A stretch of 64,000 nt of DNA from Cohnella sp. WQ 127256. Lineage in GTDB: Bacteria; Bacillota; Bacilli; Paenibacillales; Paenibacillaceae. The position numbers were made by a program, and so were the translations under genes. The number at the start of each line of letters is the position of its first letter. Position 1 is the stretch's first letter. The stretch lies in contig NZ_JAMZCY010000008.1 in NCBI RefSeq assembly GCF_024519285.1, positions 124,001 through 188,000 on the forward strand, in the 5' to 3' direction. Below, in pieces: positions 17,672-27,354 of the stretch. The notes beneath the pieces are model-generated. The model was given only the letters and a program-made list of their open reading frames with translations, searched no databases and had not been told where the DNA came from.

Positions 17672-19146
17672 GGTCGCTCCTCCAGACGTTGCTTAAGGTG
17701 AGCCTTGCCGCCTACCCCGTTTTTATCTTTATTCCGATATTGCTTAGGCGTTTGCTGCGTGTGTCTTTTGAACGTTCTTATGAAGTAAAAATAATCCCTA
17801 AACCCGATGTTTTCCGCGATCTCGCCAATGGAGAGTCCTGTGGTTTGGAGTAAGCTTTTGGCTTCCTGCAAGCGTACTTTCGTTACATACTCCGTGAACG
17901 TCACTTCCAATTCCCGCTTGAACAGTTGACTGAGATAGTTGGGGTTCAGATAGAAGCTTTTCGATATGCTCTGGATGGAAATATCGCTTTTGTAGTTCTC
18001 GTTAATAAATTTTAGCACTTCTCTTAAGCTGGCATTGTTCGTCTTATTTTCCGTTTGTTCCTCTTCGGGCTTGTCGCAATCGACCAGGAATTCCTTCAAG
18101 TTCTCGATCATCGACTCGAAGCTATGGAACAAGTGATAGAGCTGCTCTCTACTGAAAATATAATCCTCTTCCGGCGTATTCGAAGGGTCTGTCGAAGCAT
18201 GAAAATACACCAAGTTATAGATTTTAAGCGCATGAAGCACGCTTAGGCAAGGTCGATTAGCAGCAGTGAGCATCTCATCGAGCGTTGTCCGCATGAGTTG
18301 AGGGTCCTTCTTGGCGATTGCTTTTTCGAGCTGCTTCAGCATTTGACTCGCTCTAATTTCATTGGATTGTTCCAGATCAACGAAGAAATCCTTGCGACCA
18401 TGAATGAAGAAATCCCAGGCTTTAAGGGTGGCCTTCTCCATGCCTTTGACGATGCCGCTCATACTGCGTTCCGCCTGCGCGATGCCTATTCCCAGAATTC
18501 CTTCGGGAATAGGGAGGACCACCGAGCTGGGAACGGCATCTCGGTTAAGGCATTGAACGATATAGCTGCTTTTTGCGCTCCCAATATGGATCGCGACAAA
18601 TCTCGTATTCTCGTTAAAGATCAGTCTTCCTTTACCAAGAGTAACGACGACATGAAGGTTTTCTGCCGTTATCCCTTCTTCGGACAATATTTTCTTGAAT
18701 GCCGATTGGGTTTCCTCGGTCGGAATTTCTTCAATTAACTCAAGCAGATGACCCTCGCGCTTGTGTTTGATTTCTTCAATGGCTTTCGCGGCCGTCTGGA
18801 GCAGCGTCTCGATTTCATAATCGTCGAACGGCTTGAGGCAATATCCTAATACACCGTAATTCAATGATTTCTGCACATAAGCGAATTCGGCATAACCGCT
18901 GATCACGATAATTTGAACGGTACTATCCAGTTCCTTAATTTTCTTAATTAACTCTAATCCGGAGATTCCCGGCATCCGAATATCCGTGAAGACGACTTGA
19001 GGCTTTAAATCCTTAACCATCTGCAGAGCTTTGACTCCGTTATTGGCCTTCCCTATGACGTAGAAGCCCGACTTCTTCCAGTCAATTCCGGCTTCAAGGC
19101 TTTTAATGACCAGGTTTTCATCGTCGACTAGCAGTACTTTATGCAT
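17668..19146 (-). CDS. Response regulator, YesN type with AraC HTH
   Basis: 492 aa from ATG 19146. The receiver domain has VDDE, the phosphoacceptor VVFTDIRMPGISG and the Lys of YCLKPF. A long linker follows, then a C-terminal AraC double HTH (IQSISKSFYLNPNYLSQLFK and IAENIGFRDYFYFIRTFKRH). The start at 19146 is chosen because GGGAGGTGA sits just upstream, overlapping the alternative GTG at 19155. It overlaps the kinase stop by 8 bp. Likely controls the divergent ABC operon, as inferred from the back-to-back layout. Confidence 0.93.
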   Translation of the reverse strand: MHKVLLVDDENLVIKSLEAGIDWKKSGFYVIGKANNGVKALQMVKDLKPQVVFTDIRMPGISGLELIKKIKELDSTVQIIVISGYAEFAYVQKSLNYGVLGYCLKPFDDYEIETLLQTAAKAIEEIKHKREGHLLELIEEIPTEETQSAFKKILSEEGITAENLHVVVTLGKGRLIFNENTRFVAIHIGSAKSSYIVQCLNRDAVPSSVVLPIPEGILGIGIAQAERSMSGIVKGMEKATLKAWDFFIHGRKDFFVDLEQSNEIRASQMLKQLEKAIAKKDPQLMRTTLDEMLTAANRPCLSVLHALKIYNLVYFHASTDPSNTPEEDYIFSREQLYHLFHSFESMIENLKEFLVDCDKPEEEQTENKTNNASLREVLKFINENYKSDISIQSISKSFYLNPNYLSQLFKRELEVTFTEYVTKVRLQEAKSLLQTTGLSIGEIAENIGFRDYFYFIRTFKRHTQQTPKQYRNKDKNGVGGKAHLKQRLEERP

Positions 19147-20956
19147 GAAAGTCACCTCCCGGCAAAATGAAGTCTCTAGGCATGGATAACGTAATACAGG
19201 TTCCTTTACCGAAGGTGCTCTCGAACTTGAGACCGAAAGCGGGACCGAAGGCTAACCTAAGCCGATTGTGCACGTTTAGTATTCCGATGCTCCCCTTCTC
19301 GGTAAGGTAGCTGTCATTACGGCTTGTTGGGGAGGCCTCGTTCATTAACAAGCTTTGAATGACCGCCAGCTTCTCGCTGTCCACACCGGTTCCATCGTCC
19401 GTAATCTTGAGAACTAACGTATTTTCTTCAACGATTTCTCCGCGTATCGTCAGCATTCCTTTGGTCTCCTTGGGCTCAAGCCCGTGGAAAATGGCATTCT
19501 CTACGATCGGTTGCAAAATCATCTTCATTACCGGAACGGATAAGGCTTCCTTCGTGAAATCGTAGCTCACATCGAAACGTCCTTCGAAACGAATCAGTTG
19601 CAGAAATACATAAGATTTCACGGCATTTAGCTCTTGCTCGAGCGTGACATACCCGGATCCCTTGATACTGTAATGGAACAGCTTTCCAAGAGCTTTGGTC
19701 ATATCTACGATCTTGTCAACTCCGACCTCAAGCGCGACTCCTTTAATGGACTCCAATGTATTGTACAAGAAGTGAGGATTGATCTGGCTGCGGAGGTAGG
19801 CCGATGCCGCCTTTTCCTTCGCGATCTCGGCTTCGAGAAGATGAGTGGTCGTCTCTACTAGCTTGTGGGTCAGAATATTAATTTCACCCAGCATCCCATT
19901 TAGCTTCTCCGCTACGACGGTCATTTCCACGTTTCCTTCAAGCTGCAGATTCTTCTTTAAATCCCGAATGTCACCGGACTTAATGCTGTTGATGAATCTC
20001 ACGAGGATCTGAATCGGATGGAGAATATTATTGACGATCATCGCGAAAGGCAATGCCATAAAAATTAGCGCCAGTATGACGATGAGTATGCTTCTCGTGC
20101 GAACGGACGCCAGATCGGCAAGAAGCGCTTCTTCCGGGACGAAGCTGAGCACGGAAGCTTGAATCTGATCCAGCTGCTGAATTTGAACGGCGCCTTTGAC
20201 GCCTCCAATGAAATCCGTCAATCGCTGCTTGTTATCCGGATTGTGGCTTAAAGCGCTAATGCTTCGCGCGATATCTGGGGAGTTGGCATCCGGAAAAACT
20301 TCCCCATAGCGGTCTATCATATAGAAACCTACGCCCGGTTGCGTATTGGAAGTATCGTTGTCGAAATACATGGATGCTACGTCGGCAATGACGGCGATGT
20401 ATCCGATTTTGATCCCGTCGGTTCCATCATTCATATTGTTCGAGTACATATTCTGAGCGAATACCATGCTGGTCAATAAGTTGTTGCTATAACTGAACTC
20501 TTGGAATCCGCTGACATACACCGTCGAGCTTTCCTTAATTTCCTTCTCCAGCAGTTGAACGTAATCGATCCCCCCGTTGAGGCTGTACCTTGTACCGTTC
20601 GTTGCGATAAGGACGATATCTACGAAACCTTTCCTGCCAGCTTTAAGAGAAATAATCTTTCGGTCTAAATCCTTTGCCATTTCGTAAGAGAGACTCGTAT
20701 CGTTCTGTACCATGAATTTCTGAACGGTAGGATCATATCCAAGGTTGAGCATGATCTGACTGATCTCATCGACCTTCTGAGAGATTCCGAGTTTGAATTT
20801 CCGAATCGTATCTTCCGAATATTGATTGTTGTTCTTAATGACGATCTTGGAGGTCTGGGAGTACAGGGAGTAAATAATCGCTAGCATGATGACCATGATA
20901 CATGTAACCGCTATCAATATTTGCGTTTTGATGCGTAGCTTCTTCAATAGGCCCAT
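19139..20956 (-). CDS. Sensor histidine kinase, YesM type
   Basis: Membrane kinase of 605 aa. N-terminal TM helix (residues ~8-30), a ~260-residue extracellular cache-like sensor region, a second TM near 285-305, HAMP, the His_kinase motif INPHFLYNTLESI, and a GHKL ATPase domain with QPIVENAIFHG and a C-terminal GKGTCITLSMP. The ATG at 20956 is preferred to the one at 20989 because GGGGGA lies just upstream of it. First gene of the minus-strand kinase-regulator-SBP operon, divergent from a sugar ABC operon. Confidence 0.93.
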   Translation of the reverse strand: MGLLKKLRIKTQILIAVTCIMVIMLAIIYSLYSQTSKIVIKNNNQYSEDTIRKFKLGISQKVDEISQIMLNLGYDPTVQKFMVQNDTSLSYEMAKDLDRKIISLKAGRKGFVDIVLIATNGTRYSLNGGIDYVQLLEKEIKESSTVYVSGFQEFSYSNNLLTSMVFAQNMYSNNMNDGTDGIKIGYIAVIADVASMYFDNDTSNTQPGVGFYMIDRYGEVFPDANSPDIARSISALSHNPDNKQRLTDFIGGVKGAVQIQQLDQIQASVLSFVPEEALLADLASVRTRSILIVILALIFMALPFAMIVNNILHPIQILVRFINSIKSGDIRDLKKNLQLEGNVEMTVVAEKLNGMLGEINILTHKLVETTTHLLEAEIAKEKAASAYLRSQINPHFLYNTLESIKGVALEVGVDKIVDMTKALGKLFHYSIKGSGYVTLEQELNAVKSYVFLQLIRFEGRFDVSYDFTKEALSVPVMKMILQPIVENAIFHGLEPKETKGMLTIRGEIVEENTLVLKITDDGTGVDSEKLAVIQSLLMNEASPTSRNDSYLTEKGSIGILNVHNRLRLAFGPAFGLKFESTFGKGTCITLSMPRDFILPGGDFHA

Positions 20957-21168
20957 TAGAGAATCCCCCGTCTGAACAGTAAGGGACATAGCTTTTACTG
21001 TACCCTAGTCGTGTGATTACATTATAGCATCTTCATTTTTGACGTAGGGACTCTAGAACATAAACCTAACTTTTATCCATTTTTATATAACTGGAGAACA
21101 TACTTTAGGTCCGTTTCTTTGCCTATACTCAAACTTGCATTCAAACCAATCGCAGGGGGAATATATCC

Positions 21169-22587
21169 GTGAACAAGAAAACAAAGTCATTCGGATCTTT
21201 ATTACTCGCAGTTATGTTAACGCTTTCGGTATTGGCGGGTTGCAGTAAATCAAACAATGCTGAACCGTCTGCGGCATCTAGTACGTCACCAAGCGCGTCA
21301 CCTTCCGAGACGGTGGCTGCTAACGCAAGTGAAGGTGCTTCGGCAGAAGCCTCTGGTCTTGAAGGCAAAGTTGTTTTCTGGTCTATGTGGAGCAATACGG
21401 AGCCTCAGGCCAAAGTGATCGACGAAGCCGTGGCTGACTTTAAGTCCGCCAATCCTAAGGTGGAAGTAGAAGTAAAATATAATGGACGCGATATTAACAA
21501 ACTGATTAAACCTGCCTTGGAAAGCGGGGAGCAGATCGACATCTTCGAACAAGATCCGGGAGCAGCTCTTGCCAATCTGAAGGATCACGTGCTTAAGCTA
21601 GATGAGCTACTCGACCAGCAGTCCATCGGTACCGATGGGAAGTCAGTTAAGGATTCTATTATCCCGTCACTGATAGAATGGGTAAAATCTCTATCCGCTC
21701 AAGCAGGTCTGGAGGAAGGATACTATGCGATCCCTCAGCAACCGTACGCGGTTCTGTTCTTCTATAACAAAGCGCTGTTCAATAAAGCGGGCATCACTGG
21801 AGTACCTACATCATGGGAAGAGTTTCTTGCCGCTTGCGAGAAGCTTAAGCAAGCTGGTATTGAGCCCATCACATTCGACGATGCTTACCGCAGTTTATTT
21901 ATCGGGGGTTACCTGGGCAGCGCAATGGGCAGCGATTGGACGGATAGTCTAGTCAAGGACAAAACCGGCGATATGTGGAAGGATCCAATGGTACTACAAT
22001 TCGCGAACGATATTCAGAATTTGAAACAGAAAGATTACTTTTCTAAGAAGATCGCAGGGAATAAGTATCCAGCAGGACAACAGTATTTGGCTCTAGGCAA
22101 TGCGGCTATGTACTTGAATGGCACTTGGCTACCTAATGAAATTGCCGAAACGGCTGGACCTGACTTTCAGTGGGGCTCCTTCCAGTTCCCAACTGTGCCG
22201 AATGGCAATGACAAGGGGGGGCAACAAGGGCTTACCTTTGGTGCTCAGGGACTTCTCATGAACAAGAACAGCAAGAATATTCCGGCTGCCTTCGAGCTTG
22301 TTAAGTTTTTGGTTAGCAAGAAAGCACAAGAAGGAATGGCTACTCAGGCCGTAGCGATTCCGGCCACCGTTGACACTAAGTGGCCAGCTCCATTAGAGGA
22401 AGCGGCAGTGGCTTTCAATAATGCGAAGTTAAATATGCCATGGGGCGCTGGAATTGAGAACGGTGCTGACTTCTCTTCAGGAACGGTTATTCCTGTATTC
22501 ATGGAATTGGCAACAGGAAAAATAAATGCCGAGCAGTATGTCGCTAAAATGGCTGCGGCAGCCAAAAAGTTCTACTCAGGTAAATAA
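21169..22587 (+). CDS. Sugar ABC transporter solute-binding lipoprotein
   Basis: 472-aa lipoprotein with lipobox SVLAGC (Cys25) and an Ala/Ser-rich linker to ~residue 65. The mature sequence is of SBP family 1: VVFWSMWSNTEPQAKVIDEA, EVEVKYNGRD, and a glycine-rich GGQQGLTFGAQG hinge. GTG start at 21169 behind CAGGGGGAA. First gene of an operon with two permeases and a DUF5107 protein, read divergently from the kinase operon. The substrate is a sugar, but its identity is not visible. Confidence 0.93.
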   Translation: MNKKTKSFGSLLLAVMLTLSVLAGCSKSNNAEPSAASSTSPSASPSETVAANASEGASAEASGLEGKVVFWSMWSNTEPQAKVIDEAVADFKSANPKVEVEVKYNGRDINKLIKPALESGEQIDIFEQDPGAALANLKDHVLKLDELLDQQSIGTDGKSVKDSIIPSLIEWVKSLSAQAGLEEGYYAIPQQPYAVLFFYNKALFNKAGITGVPTSWEEFLAACEKLKQAGIEPITFDDAYRSLFIGGYLGSAMGSDWTDSLVKDKTGDMWKDPMVLQFANDIQNLKQKDYFSKKIAGNKYPAGQQYLALGNAAMYLNGTWLPNEIAETAGPDFQWGSFQFPTVPNGNDKGGQQGLTFGAQGLLMNKNSKNIPAAFELVKFLVSKKAQEGMATQAVAIPATVDTKWPAPLEEAAVAFNNAKLNMPWGAGIENGADFSSGTVIPVFMELATGKINAEQYVAKMAAAAKKFYSGK

Positions 22588-22603
22588 TCGATTATCTCTT
22601 TTG

Positions 22604-22644
22604 TCTGAGTGCGGCGGATAAGTTGACTGCTGCACTCAGATTTT
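22604..22644 (+). terminator. Intercistronic hairpin between SBP and permease genes
   Basis: TCTGAGTGC (22604-22612) pairs with GCACTCAGA (22632-22640), followed by TTTT. Located 17 bp after the SBP stop; looks like a partial terminator giving excess SBP. Confidence 0.65.
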
Positions 22645-22688
22645 AGGTTTGGAGTCGGATGTGGAGTAAATGATCAGGAGGTGTCGTC

Positions 22689-23597
22689 ATGAGGCTCAGT
22701 AAATCGATTATCGCATTATTTTTATTACCCGCAGTTCTAATCTATCTTGCCATCTTCCTTTATCCAACCCTGAGAACGTTGGCCATGAGTTTCTACGATA
22801 TTCCTTCCTTGTCGAGCAAGATTAACGAGTGGGAATTCAAAGGTATACAGAACTATTCGGATCTGATTCATAACTCGTATTTTATTGAATCGGTAAGGAA
22901 TGTACTAGGGATATGGGCCATTGGTGGAGTGTTGATTTTTGTTTTCGCTTTTCTGTTTGCCATCATTTTAACTTCGGATGTCCGGGGAAAAAACTTCTGG
23001 AGATCGCTTATCTTTCTACCGAATACCGTATCCGCTGTCGTGTTATCGGTTGTGTGGCTGCAATATATTTTCAATTCTGATTATGGCTTATTAACTACGG
23101 TATTTAATCGCCTTGGCCTAACGGCGCTTGCCAATATACAGTGGACAGACAATGAACATATTTACTTCTCGATGATCATCGCATTCAGCTTCGGTTCCAT
23201 TGGATATTTCATGCTAATCCTGAATGCTGGAATAAATAGAATCCCATCCGACTATTACGAAGCCGCCACGCTTGACGGGGCGAGCGTATGGGTTAAGTTT
23301 TTCAAAATCACATTGCCACTATTACGCGATGTTTTTCGTACGACCCTTGTTCTATGGACGATAACGGCATTTAACTTCTTCGTATGGTCGGCAACCTTCG
23401 GGCTGGATGACCCACACACGGTAACGCCTGGCTTCTATATGTATCAGAAGGTGTTTGGCAAGGGAACTAGCGTGTATTCAGAGGAAGTATTCAACGTCGG
23501 GGCGGGTGCAAGTGTCGGTATCCTGATTACGGTAGCTATTCTGATCGTAACCGCGCTCATCAATCGATTATTCCCGAAAGACCGTTTAGAATATTAA
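22689..23597 (+). CDS. Sugar ABC permease, MalF-like
   Basis: 302-aa membrane subunit with about six TM helices. The EAA loop reads YYEAATLDGASVWVKFFKIT near residues 193-212. ATG at 22689 behind AGGAGGTG. Pairs with the following permease; uses an ATPase encoded elsewhere. Confidence 0.93.
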   Translation: MRLSKSIIALFLLPAVLIYLAIFLYPTLRTLAMSFYDIPSLSSKINEWEFKGIQNYSDLIHNSYFIESVRNVLGIWAIGGVLIFVFAFLFAIILTSDVRGKNFWRSLIFLPNTVSAVVLSVVWLQYIFNSDYGLLTTVFNRLGLTALANIQWTDNEHIYFSMIIAFSFGSIGYFMLILNAGINRIPSDYYEAATLDGASVWVKFFKITLPLLRDVFRTTLVLWTITAFNFFVWSATFGLDDPHTVTPGFYMYQKVFGKGTSVYSEEVFNVGAGASVGILITVAILIVTALINRLFPKDRLEY

Positions 23598-23612
23598 GCA
23601 GGAGGGAACGTC

Positions 23613-24455
23613 ATGCGCAATTCCAAATTCATGCAGCGAAAGAATCTATGGCCCGCTTATATTCCACTTGTGGCATGGCTTATATTTTCTGTCGTATTAT
23701 TTGGATGGGTCATCCTAGCATCCTTGAGTACGACAAGAGAAATATTCACGAACTCGCTAATCGGCAGTGGGCCTAAATTTGCTAATTACATTGAATTATT
23801 CAAAAGTCAGGCAATGGGGCGCTACTTTATGAATAGCGTGATCTATACCTTTGCGTCCTGCATAGGCATCGTTGTCGTTGCCGCTCCCGCAGCTTACATC
23901 TTGGGTCGAGTGCAATTCAGGGGCCGGGTTCTTGTGAATGCGATGTTCGTATCGGCGCTTGCCATACCCAGCCTGTTAATTTCCATTCCACTGTTTTCGC
24001 TCTTCGTTGAAATGAAGCTTACAGGATCGATTGCGACTTTGATTCTGATCTACATCTTTACGAACGTGCCTTTCGGCGTGTTTTTTTTAACGAGCTTCTT
24101 TTCCTCTATTCCTAAGGAGTTTGAGGAATCCGCAGCAATGGATGGATGTGGCCCGATCAAAGCATTTATTCAGATCATATTGCCTGTGGCTCAGCCCGGA
24201 CTGATCACCTTATCTATCTTTAATTTCTTAGGGGTATGGAATGAATACTTCTATGCTCTCATCTTCGCTAACGATTCAAGCACTCGCACTTTGGCATTAG
24301 CCCTTCAGTCAATTGTATACGGTTACTCCAACACGGGGAATTATGGTGGAATATTCGCAGCCTGTATGATTGTTTTCCTGCCGAGCTTTATCGTCTATTT
24401 ATTCGTATCGAAGAGGATTATCTCAGGGATGACGATCGGGGCTGTAAAGGGATAA
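23613..24455 (+). CDS. Sugar ABC permease, MalG-like
   Basis: 280-aa second membrane subunit with about six TM helices. The EAA loop is FEESAAMDGCGPIKAFIQII, and the C terminus IISGMTIGAVKG is typical of this class. ATG at 23613 behind AGGAGGGAA, 15 bp after the first permease. Forms the transmembrane channel with its partner. Confidence 0.93.
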   Translation: MRNSKFMQRKNLWPAYIPLVAWLIFSVVLFGWVILASLSTTREIFTNSLIGSGPKFANYIELFKSQAMGRYFMNSVIYTFASCIGIVVVAAPAAYILGRVQFRGRVLVNAMFVSALAIPSLLISIPLFSLFVEMKLTGSIATLILIYIFTNVPFGVFFLTSFFSSIPKEFEESAAMDGCGPIKAFIQIILPVAQPGLITLSIFNFLGVWNEYFYALIFANDSSTRTLALALQSIVYGYSNTGNYGGIFAACMIVFLPSFIVYLFVSKRIISGMTIGAVKG

Positions 24456-24476
24456 CACAACAAGGAGATGAAGCGA

Positions 24477-26507
24477 ATGCAAGTATATAGGTCAACATTA
24501 ATACTAGAAGGCACAACGCTAGAAGGAGAAAATCCTCTTCCTATGTTCAGGAACAGAAACAAAAACAGGGAAGTCATAGACAACGGAAGCTTCTCTCCAG
24601 AGCTCAAGAAGGATATGGGTGCAAACACGGGAGAAAGATATTTGCCGTACCGTATTCAAGATAGATATACAAGGGAACGCGAAACTATAGAGCTTCAAAC
24701 GATTACGCTGGAAAATGAGAACTTAATAGCTGTATTTCTGCCGGATTACGGTGGGAGATTATATTCGCTTAAGGACAAGAGGACGGATAGGGATATCTTG
24801 TATAAGAACCCTGTGATGCAGCCTGCAAATTTGGCGATTCTTAATGCCTGGTTCTCGGGAGGGGTAGAGTGGAATATCGGGCATGTGGGACACACGTTTA
24901 CGACCTGTTCTCCCGTTCATGCCGCTAAACTTAGCGATGATAAGGGAAATGAATTTTTAAGAATATATGAATATGAGCGTTGTAAAAACCTGTTCTGGCA
25001 CATCGACTTTCATCTGCCTCAAGGAGCAGAGCAACTGCAAATCTATGTACGCATTATCAATGATAATCAGAACCCGATACCGATGTATTGGTGGACGAAT
25101 ATCGCGGTAGAGGAAACTCCAAAGTCAAGAGTGTTCTCATCCACCAGTGAAGCAATCTATATCGATCCTGGGCTTAAGGGGTACGGGGTCGGTCACTTGC
25201 CTTATTTGCCTTCCGTACTTGATGCAGACGCTACCTATCCGATGGAATTCCCTTTTTCGAGCGAGTATTTTTTCCAAACTCCCGCATCCTGTAAATCCCC
25301 ATGGGAAGCGGTTGCCTATGAGGATGGAAGACTATTCTTTGAACGTTCAACCTCCTTGCTGCAATATCGGAAAATGTTCTGCTGGGGTAATCATGCGGGA
25401 GGGAGACGCTGGTGCGATTTCCTGGCGAAGCCCGGTGAAGGAAACTATATTGAGGTGCAGGGTGGGTTTGCTCCGACTCAGCTTCACGACATCGAAATGC
25501 CGGCGAATACGGTGTGGGACTTCACGCAGATGATAGGTGTAACCTATGTGGACACGAACTTAGCCTATGAGAGCAATTGGGAATCCGCGAAGGGATATAT
25601 CGAACAACATATCGACAGTCGTATTCATGGGGATGAGGTTTATGCGATTCATGAGAGATTGCAGTCCCTTGCCGATCGGGCACCGGAATGTTTGTTGCAT
25701 ACCGGATCAGGTTGGGGAGCATTGGAGAGATTGCGGAGGGAGCAGGAGGAGGGCAGAACAACTCCAGCAGGCTTCGTGTTTATAGACGAGAGTATGGAAG
25801 GACCACAGCAGCCATGGATAGTGCTGCTACGGGAAGGACATTTTCCGGAAAGCGGGGTCAATGAAATTCCGGCATCGTGGATGGTACAGGAGGAATGGAT
25901 GAATAGGGTTGAGAGCAGCCTTACGATTTCGGAGGACAATCGTTCTTGGTCAGCGCTTATGCATTATGGTGTCATGCTCTATGAGAAGGGCTTGGAGGAA
26001 GAGGCCATTGCTGCTTGGGAAAATTCTCTTAAGCTTCAACCCTCAGCTTGGGTTTATCGTAACCTCGCCGAGGTGATGAAGATTAGAGGAGAGACAAATA
26101 AAGCGCTGGCTCTTCTAGAACAAGCTTACCTCGTATCGAATAGTTTCCCAGATCGGGCATTTGCGGAAGAGTATCTCAACTTATTAATTCAGAATAAAGA
26201 GTTTGAGAAAGCTTGGTTCATCTATGAGTCATTACCCGCAGACTTCGCCAAAGGCGAGAGAATCCAGATTATCGTAGGAGCAGCGGCTCTTCATCTGGAC
26301 AATCATGCCTTTATGAATAAGCTGTTTAACGCGGAATTTGCAGTTATTCGCGAAGGGGAGATATTAATTATTGAGCTTTGGTATAAGTATAATGCTAAGA
26401 AGCTTGCCAATGAGAGGAATATACCTCTAGCCCAGGAGCTGATCGACGAGGCTACCCTCAAATTCCCACCACCGAGCAATATTGATTTTCGGATGATTGG
26501 GTCATAG
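24477..26507 (+). CDS. DUF5107 domain protein with C-terminal TPR-like region
   Basis: 676-aa soluble protein with no signal peptide. The N-terminal ~340 residues match what I recall of DUF5107, a galactose-mutarotase-like beta-sandwich (ENLIAVFLPDYGGRLYSLKD, NLAILNAWFSGGVEWNIG, YWWTNIAVEETP). The C-terminal ~170 residues are helical with TPR-like repeats (YEKGLEEEAIAAWENSLKLQ, KALALLEQAYLVS). ATG 24477 is chosen over 24468 because AAGGAG (24461-24466) is too close to the latter. Last gene of the ABC operon, so a role in handling the imported sugar is likely; enzymatic activity is not established. Confidence 0.88.
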   Translation: MQVYRSTLILEGTTLEGENPLPMFRNRNKNREVIDNGSFSPELKKDMGANTGERYLPYRIQDRYTRERETIELQTITLENENLIAVFLPDYGGRLYSLKDKRTDRDILYKNPVMQPANLAILNAWFSGGVEWNIGHVGHTFTTCSPVHAAKLSDDKGNEFLRIYEYERCKNLFWHIDFHLPQGAEQLQIYVRIINDNQNPIPMYWWTNIAVEETPKSRVFSSTSEAIYIDPGLKGYGVGHLPYLPSVLDADATYPMEFPFSSEYFFQTPASCKSPWEAVAYEDGRLFFERSTSLLQYRKMFCWGNHAGGRRWCDFLAKPGEGNYIEVQGGFAPTQLHDIEMPANTVWDFTQMIGVTYVDTNLAYESNWESAKGYIEQHIDSRIHGDEVYAIHERLQSLADRAPECLLHTGSGWGALERLRREQEEGRTTPAGFVFIDESMEGPQQPWIVLLREGHFPESGVNEIPASWMVQEEWMNRVESSLTISEDNRSWSALMHYGVMLYEKGLEEEAIAAWENSLKLQPSAWVYRNLAEVMKIRGETNKALALLEQAYLVSNSFPDRAFAEEYLNLLIQNKEFEKAWFIYESLPADFAKGERIQIIVGAAALHLDNHAFMNKLFNAEFAVIREGEILIIELWYKYNAKKLANERNIPLAQELIDEATLKFPPPSNIDFRMIGS

Positions 26508-26591
26508 AATGTTTGTATTTCTATCTGCTCGTGTTTAGAGGATCAGGTTCTGATAAGATAAGAGATATCGTTATTTTATAAGGAGCCTAGA

Positions 26592-27152
26592 ATGAACAAT
26601 CTTCTGATCACCGGTTACCGAGCCCATGAGCTTGGTATTTACGATCAAAAACATAAAGGAATTGCCTATATCCATAAAGCGATCACATCTAAGCTCATTC
26701 CACTCATTGAGGATGGGCTGGAATGGGTCATCACTCCCGGACAATACGGCGTTGATCTGTGGGCTTGCGAAGCGGTCATCGCCTTGAAGAAGCAGTATCC
26801 GCAATTGAAGTTGTCGATCATCACGGCCTTTCTTAATCAGGAGGAGAAGTGGAAGGAGGACAAGAAGGAATATTATGAGGGGATTTTACGAGAGGTTGAT
26901 TATTACGGTGCGGTAAGCAAGCAGCCGTATATTGGCCCTTGGCAATTTGCGGCAAGGGATGATCTTCTATTGAGGAAAACGGACGGCATTCTCTTGGTCT
27001 ATGATGAAGATGCAGGTGAGGGAAGCCCGAAGTTTATGAAAGAGAAGGCATTACGGAAAAATGCAGTAGATGGATATGAGTACATCGGGATAAGCGCGGA
27101 GGATATTCAGAGCATGGCGAACGAGGAGAGCTTTGATACTTTCTTCGAATGA
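26592..27152 (+). CDS. ypsA: YpsA-like SLOG family protein (DUF1273)
   Basis: 186-aa cytoplasmic Rossmann-like protein. It has the family hallmarks: LLITGYRAHELGI at the N terminus, WVITPGQYGVDLWACEAV (nucleotide-binding glycine loop), YIGPWQFAARDDLLLRKTDG, and a late DGILLVYDEDAGEGSPKF. SLOG proteins are thought to bind nucleotide-derived ligands; B. subtilis YpsA has been linked to cell division and oxidative stress. AAGGAG lies 8 bp before the ATG. Monogenic with a terminator after it. Confidence 0.9.
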   Translation: MNNLLITGYRAHELGIYDQKHKGIAYIHKAITSKLIPLIEDGLEWVITPGQYGVDLWACEAVIALKKQYPQLKLSIITAFLNQEEKWKEDKKEYYEGILREVDYYGAVSKQPYIGPWQFAARDDLLLRKTDGILLVYDEDAGEGSPKFMKEKALRKNAVDGYEYIGISAEDIQSMANEESFDTFFE

Positions 27153-27203
27153 TCTCTTGTCGTCCCTTGTAAAGCAGACATCTTCAACACTATGATCATG
27201 GAT

Positions 27204-27237
27204 AAAAAATCGCCAGAAACAATTGGCGGTTTTTTTA
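27204..27237 (+). terminator. Terminator after ypsA
   Basis: Hairpin around ATCGCCA / TGGCGGT flanked by A and T runs. Confidence 0.85.
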
Positions 27238-27259
27238 TTCTTTTTAAAGGTGAATGAAG

Positions 27260-27288
27260 TTGACAAAATGTTGGTAAATCATTATCAT
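27260..27288 (+). promoter_or_regulatory. Sigma-A promoter of the ArsR-DUF2087 gene
   Basis: Perfect -35 TTGACA (27260-27265), 17-bp spacer, TATCAT (27283-27288). Confidence 0.75.
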
Positions 27289-27325
27289 CTAATTTAACAA
27301 TTGACTAATTAGACATTTATCTAAT
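27288..27325 (+). promoter_or_regulatory. Possible autoregulatory operator
   Basis: Three copies of the same 6-mer: TCTAAT at 27288, ATTAGA at 27308 and TCTAAT at 27320. The last two form an inverted repeat with a 6-bp spacer. They lie just after the -10 box, where an ArsR-type repressor would block transcription. Inference only. Confidence 0.5.
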
Positions 27326-27354
27326 CTATATTTGGGAAGGATGATCATGAACCG

